From Gnetum montanum (lineage: Eukaryota > Streptophyta > Gnetopsida > Gnetales > Gnetaceae): 49,769 bases of DNA. Under the pieces are notes generated by a model. It was not told where the DNA came from, searched no databases, and was given only the letters and a program-made list of their open reading frames with translations. The DNA lies in contig MNCI01004118.1 in NCBI GenBank assembly GCA_015680685.1, positions 138,110 through 187,878 on the forward strand, in the 5' to 3' direction. This document shows positions 11,284 through 22,429 of the stretch, in pieces. The first letter of the stretch is position 1. Each line of letters begins with the position of its first letter. The translations under genes and the position numbers were made by a program.

Positions 11284-11430
11284 ATCTTCCCAATTATTGA
11301 AACTTTTGTCATCATGAAGGACATTTATTTAATGTTTGTCCTTTTCTAGTCAAGAAAAAAGATTCTAAAGAAAAGAAAAAACATAATCAAGTTAAATATA
11401 AAAAACAATTTGAAGTTGAAGATATGAAAA
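11284..11430 (+). pseudogene. Possible zinc-knuckle remnant of a retroelement gag/ORF1
   Basis: One plus frame reads NFCHHEGHLFNVCPF followed by a Lys-rich stretch (KKKDSKEKKK). This resembles the Cys/His knuckle and basic tail of a LINE ORF1 or copia gag, but at least one expected Cys is missing and a stop lies just upstream. No flanking domains were found. Confidence 0.3.
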
Positions 11431-12060
11431 ATCATGTTAATGTTAATAATAAGAATGATCAAATGCCTTAAAGAATCCAAAGAAGAAAGAAGCTCTATGA
11501 GTATTTTTACTAGTACTACGAAAAGTATTGATCAGTATGAATAGATAGCTCATAAGGTAATTTTTTTCCTATCTTGACAAAAATATTATTAACTCAAACA
11601 TTAAAACTCATGTTGATAAGAAGGTTATAGTTGATGACAAGGATTCTTGACCTAAGATTAACAACAAGCAATGAGATGAAGGTTTTCTTTAAAATGTAAT
11701 ACCATTTTTTAGTGAATCTTGCTTTGATACAAATACTGGTAATAATCCATAGCTCTCTACCTCAAATCCTTTTGTTATTTTAAGTTCAAGCATGGATGTT
11801 CAAAAGTGATGTGCATGTTATTAGAAGTGGGACTTTCCTCCCTATTATTAATTAATTTTCTTCACATGTTTTTTCAAAGTATTAATTGTAAGGTTATATA
11901 CACTTGAGTAGATAGTCCTAAAATTGGAAAAAAAAATTTATATATTGTCTACTTAGTATCAAGCATGTAATGTACTCTAGGGGTGTTGAAACTTGAAATA
12001 AATGAAACATAGGTACACTCTAAGATATATAGTCCAATTAAAACTTTATATAACTCAACA
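11431..12060. other. Degraded spacer
   Basis: AT-rich, frequent stops, no recognisable feature. Confidence 0.45.
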
Positions 12061-12067
12061 TTGCCTA

Positions 12068-12140
12068 CTAGAATTAAACCCATAACTTGGAGCTTCCAAA
12101 TCAAGTGTCTTACCACTAGGCTAACACTTCATTGTTTGCA
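12068..12140 (-). repeat. tRNA-like SINE copy 2
   Basis: On the minus strand TAGCCTAGTGG (12113-12123) is a perfect A box, and GGTTTAATTCT (12070-12080) is a degenerate B box. Between them the sequence follows copy 1 closely (TGTTAGC.TAGTGGTAAGA, then AGTTATGGGTTTAATT). Opposite orientation to copy 1. A 72-codon frame at 12061-12279 on the other strand overlaps it and is probably chance. Confidence 0.5.
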
Positions 12141-12420
12141 TGTGACGTACTCTAACATTTGTTTACTCATTATTAATATTTTTTTTGGGTTTGATGCCAA
12201 CCTCATCCCCTCCTCCCTCCTTCTTTTCGCAATGATTCAATCTCATCTCTTGTTTATGATTAGATTATTTAAAGTATAGAAAGATCACATGTATTATTTA
12301 AAATAATGAAAACATAAACTTGACAAGTTAATAAGAACATTCCTAATTAGTTAAATTATTAATTTGTAGAGTCTATCTTTATTTTATAGGGAAATGTAAC
12401 ATCTATTAATAAATCCTATG

Positions 12421-13395
12421 TGATGAAGCATCAATTGACTAAGATATCATACATGCAATGTCATAGATGCTACATGGTACCTATGTTGTAGCATCCCTAT
12501 CGATGCATCTCTACTAGCTGCTACATCGTAGATGCCATGTTGCATTTGTGATGTGGTAGCTACATTGATGCATACCCATCGATGTGATTCCATCGATGCA
12601 TGGGATGATGCATCAATGCACATGTGTTGATACAGTGTTTGCCTCTACCTATAAATATGTGTGCTCCCACTACGTATTTTGAATCTTTTGGTTAATAGAG
12701 TAGCCAAACCCTTCCAATTTATTTTGTACTCTTAGAAAATAGTCAATGAGTGCCCACAGTGTGGATTTAAGTCAGTTGTACAACATCTTATTGGAGTGGC
12801 AATATACCTAGACACATTCCATGAATGGTAATAAGATCGAGATTGATTCTTATTCATTGTAGCACGTTGACTTAGATTAAATTTACCATTAATGCACTTT
12901 AAATTCATGTATGTAGTTAATATTTACATTTCCACACATTTTAATGAATTGGTGGAATGAGCACGAATAGTTTTGAGCATAAACATGTATTCGCTTAATA
13001 ATCCCATCACCGTTATTGCTTGGTTTGCCCAGTAGCATAATGCTTGGTAATCCCAGTAGTGGATACATGGGATTAGGACATGTATGGAAAGCTAGGAATA
13101 GACACTCATCATCCATAGGCTAGTTTAGCATTTATATTCCTGTTGTTAATTAGATTAAATAATTAATTTCTCTATTATCGTTAGGAGTAGCATAAAGCTA
13201 CAACAACATCAACCATCATATGCCTCACTTTGGACTAAACCATACATGACAAAGCTACCACTAGTCCAAGTGGGAATGCAATCAATACTTAATGATCTAG
13301 ATGCCAGACTAGTCCCATCCACAAAATTTGATAGGATCATGTATGAACGCTTGTGATTCGTATGGTTGGAAGTAGGGGATACATGCTGTTCATTA
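12421..13395 (+). repeat. 5' LTR of element C (about 975 bp)
   Basis: It starts TGATGAAGCATCA and ends TTCATTA, a decayed TCATCA. Upstream of TATAAATA (about 12651) lies an array of ATCGATGCAT-type palindromes at 12480-12630, for example CCATCGATGCATGG. The U5 hairpin is at 13226-13272, with the CACTTTGGACTA/TAGTCCAAGTG stem. R/U5 resembles LTR E and the middle of LTR G. Confidence 0.75.
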
Positions 13396-13413
13396 TTGGC
13401 ATTGTTGTGGGGA
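13396..13413 (+). other. Degraded primer binding site of C (tRNA-Asp)
   Basis: TTGGCATTGTTGTGGGGA aligns to the tRNA-Asp site with several transitions and one missing base. It sits immediately after the LTR. Confidence 0.6.
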
Positions 13414-13520
13414 TGGTGCTAGTTATCTAGATTAGTTATATTATAAATAATTGCTGAAAAGTATTAATGATTTATCTTTTAGAAAATATTACTATTTTTT
13501 AATTCACACACATTAAAACC

Positions 13521-14318
13521 ATGTCTTCTTCACATAGGACCAATAATGTGTTGTATGATGAGAACACTCATAGGAGAAATGATAGGTTCTATACTGAAGA
13601 GAATTAGAGTGAACAACCTCAAGCAAGAATTTCATATGCTCATTTCTACCCTTACTACATGCAAGGACTATGTTAAACTAATAAAAAAAATCCTAGAGGA
13701 GATGGAGAAAGTCCTAGAACAAGGAGGTCCTCAAGGCCTAGGACCTCTTCTACACTTAGAAAAGAAAAGATGGAGGAAGATATAGGAGCCATGGCGATTC
13801 TTCTAATTCCTCATCTTTCTTTTCCTCTTCAACATTTAGTTCTAATGAAGAGGAATGTCGATATAGAGATAGAGCTCCACTATGGGGTCTATATGAAAAT
13901 AGAAATCAAACCCAAGGGTAAAATCAAAGACATCATTATGAGCACAGACAAGATCATCACAATCAAACGAATAGAAATATAAATTATTACCATGATGTGT
14001 CTAATACAGATGAACCCTTGTTGGCTATTGGGGGCCTGACATAGACTTGGAAGGTAGTTCAAATACCCCAAAGGCATTAAAGGGGCAGTCACATCAAATG
14101 GCTTGATATGAACAACATTCCTAAGTTTTAGGGAGACTACAATTCTAATCCACAACATCATTTACAAACCTTCCATGATGCCTATGCCTTGAAAAAAATT
14201 GAATACAAGAAGCAACAACTTAAGCTCTTTCATAGGACACTAGGAGACAAAGCTAAAAGTTGGAATAGATCATTAGAACTAGATTCAATCCATTAGTGGT
14301 CCACAATGCTGGAACTTT
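13521..14318 (+). pseudogene. Gag N-terminal half of element C (broken)
   Basis: It starts with the same MSSSH-type N-terminus as F, B, D and H (ATG at 13521). It then breaks into pieces in different frames (13546-13785, 13770-13982), so there are several indels. The last recognisable piece corresponds to the WSTMLELF segment of the capsid domain (about 14298-14318), where the orientation flips to element D. Confidence 0.65.
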
Positions 14319-14966
14319 TCAAGAGGAAGAAGAGGATGTAGATGAAGAGGACAAAGAGGGAAGAGGACTACCACCACCATGGTGTTTGCTAACTTTCCTT
14401 TGATTGTCACAGTCACAGTCATCAAATTTCTTATTATCTTGATGCTTGCCCAAGAGCCTACCTTGACTACCATCTTTTCTTGACTTATAAATGTTGATAG
14501 TAGAATGTAGACTTAGGTTCACACCCCCATCATCAGTAACTAGGGGTGGAGAATTTTCATGTTGAGAGCCCTCAGAGGGAGGATCCTCGTTGTCATGTTG
14601 GTTTAGTAGAAACAAGGGATTGGTGAAGTATTTCCCCTTCACAACTTCATGATGCTTCCCTTGATGTCGATCTCTCCTATGTTATGTGTTAGTGGGATAG
14701 TAGTCCTGATAGTCGTAGTCATGCACAACATATTCCTCTTGAAGATCTTTGATGCCTAACTTCTTAAGAGTTCAAAGCAGCATCACGAACATAGATCAAT
14801 CGAGGGACATTACAATGTTACCCTCCATATCACACCATTGTAGTTGCTCATCCTGGTGTAGGATGAAGGTGAAATTAGGCACATACTCATCTACATGAGT
14901 ATATACCACCTTACATAGTTGTGAAACCGATGGTTTAACATCTTCATGCTTGTGAGAAGAAGACAT
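14319..14966 (-). pseudogene. Gag N-terminal half of element D (stops)
   Basis: From an ATG at 14966 the minus strand reads MSSSHKHEDV, then DEYVPNFTFILHQDEQL, the same gag N-terminus as B and H. A stop follows near 14804. The same frame is open again from 14642 to 14319, ending in a Ser-rich run. The Ser-rich linker is cut by the fusion with C, so capsid core, protease and polymerase are absent. Confidence 0.7.
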
Positions 14967-15096
14967 GTTGCAAATAAATAAAATATCAGTGTGCTCTTGT
15001 AATGTATAATTTAAGAATGATGTTGACCTTGGGGTTCATCCAACAATATTAATAATTTTCACTAATCCTAGATTGCACACATTTCAACAAAAAGAG

Positions 15097-15115
15097 TCCC
15101 CAACAATGATGCCAA
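15097..15115 (-). other. Degraded primer binding site of D (tRNA-Asp)
   Basis: The minus strand reads TTGGCATCATTGTTGGGGA directly next to the LTR end. It differs from the intact site only by transitions (five of them). Confidence 0.7.
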
Positions 15116-16062
15116 TGATGAGCAGTTGAGGTAACCCTACATCTAACCATACGAATCACGAAGTGTTCACACGCGATTTGGTCGAAGTCCATAGACTCTA
15201 TAGTTTCTAGTACATTAGTCTTCTAGGAAGTGAACCTTGCCCTAAGGTCATTCGTTATCTTTCCAATTACACTTGTGATGTACAAAGGTATGGTTAAGTG
15301 TAATCAAGGCATATGATTTTTATTGTTTAATGTCTTATGTTCTTTGGTGCTTAGAGTAGAGAGATGGAATAATTTAACAACTAATCTAATTTAACCACTT
15401 AACTAGTATCCTAACATAAGCATCTAGTCCCACTTTCCGTACATGTCCTGAACCCATGTATCCACTACTAGGTTACCAAGCACTATACTACTAGGTGCAC
15501 CAAGCAATAACGCTATTGGGATTACCAAGCAAATACGTGTTTACGCTTGAAGTAGTTGTACTTATGTACTTAATATATTTAGCTTAATTAATTAACTAAT
15601 CACTTAAAGTCTAATTTATCTTAATTAATTGCATATTTCATGAAAACAATAATGCATAAATAAATCATTAATTTATTCTAAGTGTTGCAAGGTTTGATCA
15701 AAAGGCTTGTCTTTATTGCTCTACACATTGGTGTGGTTCATGTACAAGAGTGCTCAAATAAAGATTCATACACTTTCTGACTCCTGCTACAAGCACTCAG
15801 AGAAATATTCTAACTTTCAAATGAACAAACTGCAAGAGCTTTGCTACTACTATGACTTCTCTCTCCATAAACATAGCAGGAGCTCATATATATATTTTTT
15901 CTACAATAATACGTTAATGGGGCCTCATAGATGTAGCAAATGCTATGTCGATGCAGCCTCATCGATGGGGCAACACCACGTAAACAAGGCTCCATTGATG
16001 AGGGCCCATTGAAGAGGCCACGTAAATGGGGGCCCATCAATGCGATACTTTGATGTACATCA
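15116..16062 (-). repeat. 5' LTR of element D (947 bp)
   Basis: In element orientation it begins TGATGTACATCA at 16062 and ends CTCATCA at 15116-15122. The U3 (about 15910-16055) has ATCGATG and ATCAATGG palindrome-like units. Three copies of the (A)TTACCAAGC motif lie at 15470-15535. The U5 hairpin (15263-15309) has the ATTACACTT/AAGTGTAAT stem, shared with H. Confidence 0.75.
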
Positions 16063-16125
16063 ACTAGAAAGATCCTCATTTTTTAATTAGATCTCATTTG
16101 CAAAAGGTATTACTATATTAGGTTC

Positions 16126-16937
16126 TGATGAGCCGTGATATCGCATCCGCGATATTGCGTCCACCCCTGTAATATCGCGTACGCGATATCATGACCCACC
16201 GCAATGTCTATAAATAAGAGGTGGCTTTTCCTATTTTAGGCATCTAGATTTAGGCCCTTAGCCAAACTATAGCAATTTTACCATTCAAAAGTTAGAATAA
16301 TTTCCATGCGCCCGTAGTAGGAATCTTAAAGTGAATGAATCTTTATTCGAGCAAATTGTACCTAAGCACATATTTGTGTACAGCAATAAAGATGAACTTT
16401 CTGATAAACCTTGTAGCATATGGACTAAGCTAAATAGAATTTAATTATTATTAAATTTTTAAATGCTTTCCTAGATAATCAATCTCTCTCAATCCTTGAC
16501 TCTCCTAGTTAAGTGCATTCAGTACGACCGCTTCGAGCACGTGTGTAATGCTTGGTAACCCAGTAATGAGTAGCGTTTGGTAATCCCAGCAGTGTTGCAC
16601 TGGTTCAGGGTGTGCATGGCAAGTGGGAACAGATACTGGTGCTAGGACAATTAGAACTTAGTTAGTGAATAGTTAATGAAAGTTAGTCACTTAGTTCTCT
16701 TCACCTTCCCCTATTAGCATAAGACATTAAAAAAATAAAAGATATAAAAATCATATACCTCAAGTTTACTTAACCATACAACTGTGACAATACAAGTAAG
16801 TTTGGGAAGACCACGATTGATTAACCTTAAGTGTTCCATTAAGGCACGTAAGCACTTAGTCCTTAGAGTTCGACCAGATCGTGCGTGAGATGCTCATATT
16901 CATATGGTTGAGTGTAGGGGTACCTCGCCACTCATCA
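16126..16937 (+). repeat. 5' LTR of element B (812 bp)
   Basis: TGATGAG...CTCATCA. The palindrome array of GCGATATCGC type lies at about 16134-16190 and TATAAATA at 16209-16216. AATAAAG near 16384 is the likely polyadenylation signal. TTGGTAACCC and TTGGTAATCCC lie at about 16551-16590. The U5 hairpin is at 16761-16804, followed by a small CCTTAA/TTAAGG stem at about 16824-16844. Confidence 0.92.
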
Positions 16938-16938
16938 T

Positions 16939-16956
16939 TGGCGCTGTTGCCGGGGA
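16939..16956 (+). other. Primer binding site of B (tRNA-Asp, one mismatch)
   Basis: TGGCGCTGTTGCCGGGGA, one C-to-T change from the intact tRNA-Asp complement, two bases after the LTR end. Confidence 0.9.
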
Positions 16957-17083
16957 CTTAGTTTTTTGTGTGCTAAGTAGAACATAGGAGATCATTCACA
17001 TCGTTGGGACGCTAGAACGAACCCTTAGGGTTGATCAAGAGAAAAATAAGATAACAGTAAACAGCACACCGAACAAGAAAAAA

Positions 17084-19617
17084 ATGTCTTCTTCTTCACA
17101 CAAAAGCACTTCACCGCCTAGGACCAACACAAGAGACAGTCAATGACACAACACACGTAACCAAGATCCGCCAGTGCCTCAACAGTTCCGTGTGGTATAT
17201 ATTCATCACGATGAATATGTACCCAACTTTACCTTTATTCTCCATCAAGATGAACAACTGCATTAGAGAGACTTGGAAGGTAACATAGAATTGCCTCTAG
17301 ATCAAGCAATCCCCAACATGCTTCTTCATGCCCTCGAGTGAGTAGGCATGTCACAATTATATGTGGAATACGTTGCATGCAATTATGACATAAGGGATTA
17401 CCATCCCATAGAAGCGCAATGTCAAAGGGACTTGCGACAGGAGAGATACTATACATTGTTGAAGGACAAAGGACCCCACAACGCTCCACCCGTCTTAAGC
17501 GAAATTGAGGGTGGTGAACCTATTCCAATAGATTCTCCACAAAACAATGTTCCCCCTCCTAACGATGGTCAGGAGGTGGTGTATCAGAACCTACACTTCA
17601 CGATTTACAATCCTAGTTCTGATCCTCACGAACACCAAGTGTTCAACGAGGGAACACAAACACATGATCAGGGTGGGCAGTTTGATCGTAATCACGATTG
17701 GGGCCGAGACCATAAAAGAGAAGTTCGGGAACATCATCATGGCGATGGTTCTCCTTCTTCTTCACCTTCATCATCACATTCACCCTCCCCTTCAGTATCA
17801 GGACGCAGTCATAAGGAGCCTAACTGTGAGGATAAAGGTAAACAGGGTGAGAAACCTTGACAAGAGAGTCAAGAGCAAGGATGAGGGCACTCTAGAGGAT
17901 CGAGGCATGCAAGAAGGGAGAGTAGGGAACTGCGTAGACATCACAGACGCTATGAACGAGATGACCACAAAGAACCCCTACTCGCAACTAGAAGCATGTT
18001 AGACATCAAAGAGGCTGTAAGAATTCCCACAAGGCACCAAAAAGATAGCAGAATCAAAAGGTTAGACATGAATAACATCCCACGATTTGAGGGGGGATAC
18101 AACGCTGATCCTCAAAACCACTTACAAGCATTCCAAGATGCATGTGCCTTGTAGAACATCAAGAATGAATGGAAAAAACTAAATTTATTCCCAAGGATAC
18201 TAATAAAAGAAGCGAAAAGCTGGTACTGGTCCTTAGAACCGGAATCCATTCAGAGGTGGAGTACAATGCTAGAACTATTTAATGATAAGTATCAAATGTA
18301 CTCTCGGGTGTCCAACCTGCAAAAGCAAATCCAAGATGGAAGCAGGGAAATCATGAATCGTTGGATGCTACCATGGGTCACTATTATGCACTATTACATC
18401 GTTGCCTAGGCCACGGTTATTCGTAGCAAGATCAACTACACCATCTCGTAGATGGACTTAGGCATGAAACTAGGAGAACCCTTGGAACATATGCCCAAGG
18501 GAGATTATTAGAGCTTAGGTCCCATTAAGTTCATAGATTGTTGGAGCAAGTAGCTAAGGAAGAAGGGGAGCTATGTAAGAGAGAAAGTGCAGAAGAGTAC
18601 AACCACGATCCTTCCCTTCGAAAAAGGGGAGTAAGATTCTGTGAGGAGGAAGAGTCACCACTTGAAGAGATGGTGAATAGGAAAACCTTGCCACTCCAAA
18701 AATTAACAACCAAAATATTAGCAAACATAGACCAAATGTGGGACTCCATGGATAGTAGATTTGAAACTGTCCTTAAAATTGTAGAGGAATCTAGGGGGCA
18801 AAGTAGTGACTATGACAAAAAGAAAAAGAGGGACATGGACCATGCACTTAACAAAGGTAAGGGGAAAATGGCTATCATCGAAGAGGTTGTGGATTATGAT
18901 ACGAACAATGATGGTGGATGTGAGATATGCTAATACGACCATCCTAAGGGATGTTACCCAGTAATCTCACATCTGCAAGAGTCTGGGATGTATGCACTTA
19001 ACCCACGACTTAACAAATGGCAAGCACCCTGATGGTTACCTTATCCCCAAGGTAACCCAAGGTAGTTCTACCAACCTTCAACATATTATCCAAGTGGAAC
19101 ACTGCCACAACCTATTGAGCAACACCAACAGTGGCAATACCCATAGTCATGGGGGATGCCATCGCCAAGGCAACAATACCCTTACCAGCAACCGGATCCA
19201 TATGGCTACTACGTGCAGTAGCCAATCTCTCCACGTGACTTTGTTGATCACATGACACCACAACGTCACTACCAAGCTCGGGAGTATTATAGGACTCCTT
19301 CTCTTGGGCAAGACAACTCATAGACATACCATCCTCCAAACCCATCCACAACTCTTACACCGATAGCTCCATTACCACCTGCTCCAACAATGCAAGGGGA
19401 ACTCCCCACTCAACCATAGCAACCCAATGTCACGAGGGCTGTGAATCCTCAACTCGTAGTTGGTTCTGACAACCTTATGTAGAAAAGATCTTTCTTCAGA
19501 ACCAACAATCCAACCAAGCCCTCACCATCATAAGCGGTTGAACATCTGAACACCTCCCTATTAAGTAAGGCTTCGGGGCCTCCTTCAACCCAAAAATCGA
19601 GCTTAACACACACGGTT
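17084..19617 (+). pseudogene. Gag of element B (broken)
   Basis: Gag starts at the ATG at 17084 (MSSSSHKS). The same frame continues through three stops (about 17143, 17263, 17340) into an open run at 17348-17860 that ends in a Ser/Pro-rich linker. Frame changes follow. The capsid core reads at about 18060-18330, with a NHLQAFQDAC segment and a WSTMLELFND segment. A coiled, Lys/Glu-rich part lies at 18538-18933. A CEIC.YDHPKGCYP zinc-knuckle-like motif follows at about 18919-18962, then a Gln/Pro/Tyr-rich tail (about 19010-19250). The motif order matches the gag of H and K. At least five disabling lesions are visible. Confidence 0.8.
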
Positions 19618-20421
19618 ATGTTAACACATGCCATCACTGACTGGATTAAGGAGGGCCACCTTCCCAGGAAATTTTTTGTTCCTGGAAGTCCTTTAATTTA
19701 TCTCCAAGTCACTGGGAATGAACCATGTAAAGCTCTTCTGGACTCAGGTTCCAGAGTCAACTTAATATCACAAGAGATGTATAAAGCCTGGAACCCACCT
19801 CCACTAAAGAAGAGCAATATTCACTTAGAGCTGGCTGGCTAGTCCATCATTGTTCCCTTGGGACTGGTGGAAGACATCGTTACCACTGTGTGTGGTTGGT
19901 CATACCCAGCTGATTTCCTAGTGATACAAGTAAGCAATGACAAAGGGGACTTCCCAATAATAATGGGGAGGGCATGGCTAAGTACCATAAATGCATGCCT
20001 AGGAATCCACGATCTTTCCCTGGAAATATCTAAGAAAAACACTTTTGGGAAGATCGAGAAGAAGAAAGTTCCATGCATCACATACAGTGATATAGGGGGT
20101 GATTACATACAGGAATGTTCAACATTTCCTGCATGCAACCGGTGTGCCAAAGAAATTAACATACAAAAATGCCTGTATGTAGCAACCACACAACAAGAAG
20201 ACACCTAGTGGTTGACAGCTAATCAAGAGAGCAACTCATCAACGTGCATGGAACTAACTGGGGGACCAACTTGCGCCCACGTAGAAGGCATAGATGCACT
20301 GGAGCAAGAGTGTCGCCAACTTCCAACCCTTAACCTAAAAACATCAATTTGGGAAAGTTGGAAACTCCTAAAAAATTCAAACAACTGCTTCGATAGGAGA
20401 ATACTAGTCGGTGTACAATAG
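19618..20421 (+). pseudogene. Aspartic protease of element B (broken)
   Basis: The retropepsin that would cut the polyprotein. DSG is intact at 19741-19749 within LLDSGSRVN, and IIMGRAWLST lies near 19960-19985. A single TAG interrupts the domain near 19840. Downstream frames (19858-20208, 20212-20421) reach the GIDALEQ and WESWKLLKN linker that precedes reverse transcriptase in H, and then the polymerase is missing. A breaks at the equivalent point. Confidence 0.82.
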
Positions 20422-22422
20422 GCCAAACCTTATCATGAACCTAGAACTGTCAATGCACATAGTACCTATGAGAAAGGACAACCTCACTCATTATTTTGGA
20501 TCTCCCCCTTCCAACTTAGTCATGGGGGAGATGGCCACTTATGCTAATCATTTGAGGCCCTCAGCTCCTTTTTGAGTTGTCATTTTACACATTTTTGTTT
20601 TACAAATTTTTTTAACTTTTCTTGTTTTTATTTTGCAACATCGTTCATACTCTTTTGTTTATTTGTGTGATTATTTATTTTGTTAGGTTTGTCACCTAAT
20701 AAGTGCTCATGATGGTGGTATGAACTGTATTCCATTGATTGCTAATGTTTGGTTTTTACCTTTGAGTTACAATGTTGATACTAAGGTATGGTTCTTTTAA
20801 TATAAGAGGCAATGAGTCCACGTCATCCATACATCCATGAATTTCTATGGTCTCTCTTGGCTTGGAAGTGTATAGTCCCTTTCCTTAAATAATAAGAACT
20901 ATCAACGAATTGGTGACTAGGCATTTCTCAAACTAAGGAAGGACTCAAGGATTGAAAAGGGTGTAACTTCAAGGGGATTTGATGCATTTGTGCTGGCCAT
21001 TCTCTTGGGTGCTTGGATGTTTTCTTCTTGAGTTTTCCTTACCATTCTGACGTTGCTTCGTTATTGGGAAGTTGAGCTAATAAAAATAATAAGTCTTTGC
21101 ATGGTGTGGTTCTCATGCAAAAAAAAGAGGGTGAAAAACAGTGAGAATTCAAAGCACACCCCTTAGACAAAATAATCATCTAGGCTACAAGCACTAGTTA
21201 TGGAACTAAATAAAAACGTTTCCTTTAACTAAGGCCCTTCCTCGCTTCCTACATTCTCCTTTTTCATTTCGTCGGAATGGTGGTGACTCTTTGGTGGAAT
21301 CATTCTTACTACTTCAAGTGGATGCATTGGCCAAGTGTATTAATGCAAAGTCACTGATTGTGGATTTTTTGAGGTTGGATTTGGAATGAGATCTACTAAG
21401 TCACATTAACCATTAATACACAAGGGGCTATGCACCACCTTGTTCTTGAGACTCCATTCCATTCTCTTCTTTCCATCCTTCTTTCTCCATTTCTCACCTC
21501 ATTGCTAGTTGTATCAATAATCCATATTTTGGTTGATACATTATTTTTTTTTTGGTAAATTCTTGTAGTTAAGACTTTGACTCTTGTTTCCAAATGACAT
21601 TTTTAGAGCCTACAGACTCTTTGAATGTGGGATTGTAAGGGAATTAAGGGCATGAACCTGCTTTGGGGAGGACCCACTGGCATTCCTATTTGGTGCATCA
21701 GTTAACTTCTTTCCCTTAAACATTTTTGTAATCACCATCTATTTTGTTCATTTCCACCTCTAACATCCATTTCATCAGTGTTACAGTTGTTTGTTTTTCT
21801 CCATCTTTCTTATTCTTATCTTTTTCCATTCTATCACTACCGGAGGTTTGCTCTTAGTCATGGGGGTCCTGGTCCAATTTTTTCGATTTTCTCTTAACCC
21901 CTACACCTTGGATAGTCACGAGTGTTATATCTCCAAAATCCGCATCAGCCATATCACAACTCAGCCAATGGTCCTTACATTGAGGCAAGGTATCAACTGC
22001 ATTGTGATTCATTTACCCTTGCTAATATAAGACTATGTTGTGTGTGCAGATGGCAATCATACAACAATGGATTGGATCTGGAGGGAACACTTGAAATGGA
22101 CTGGTGCTGGAGCAGTTATGCAAGGAACAAGATTGATCATGCGCTTATGGATGGACAACGAAAAGCGCAATCTTGGCGTCGGCGGTAACAGACTTCTTCT
22201 TTTCTCTCTCTCTTCTCTCTTCTCTCTCAGCTGCCAAATAAGGCTAGATGTTAGATGTGTATAGTGTTCACTCTTGTTGTCATGAACACTCATTTTGTCA
22301 TGTACTGTAATGATGATCCGTTCACATGTCACCCCATTCACCATTAGTGTCATTCAAGTTAATAATCCCATTCCTTCCCAATATTTTGTAAGGAACTTGA
22401 GGACGAGTTTTTATTCAATCAT
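20422..22422 (+). other. Long 3' internal region of element B
   Basis: About 2 kb without a recognised domain, parallel to 1385-3169 of A and, reversed, to 46967-48371 of I. It contains the GGGGGAGATGG run (about 20525), T-rich sequence, a polypyrimidine tract ending in CAG (about 22195-22231), and overlapping sense (22040-22264) and antisense (22057-22353) frames that recur in A and J. Confidence 0.6.
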
Positions 22423-22429
22423 GGGGGTA

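Larger units (their letters stand above)
12421..16062. mobile_element. Head-to-head fused gypsy halves C (+) and D (-)
   Basis: A plus-strand 5' LTR, primer site and gag N-half (C) meets, at about 14318, a minus-strand gag N-half, primer site and 5' LTR (D). Each half lacks everything downstream of gag. The outer flanks are CTATG (left) and ACTAG (right), which are not a target duplication, so this is not one insertion. An inversion, or an end-joining event between two nearby elements, is the simplest origin. Confidence 0.75.

Noticed and set aside
13889-14161. 90-codon minus-strand hydrophobic frame as a membrane protein
   Set aside because: Antisense to the gag of element C; hydrophobicity arises from complementing its Asn/Lys/Asp codons.
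12421-16062. C-D as one element with inverted LTRs
   Set aside because: Outer flanks CTATG and ACTAG do not match, and both inner parts are gag N-termini each with its own primer site, so they are two 5' halves.
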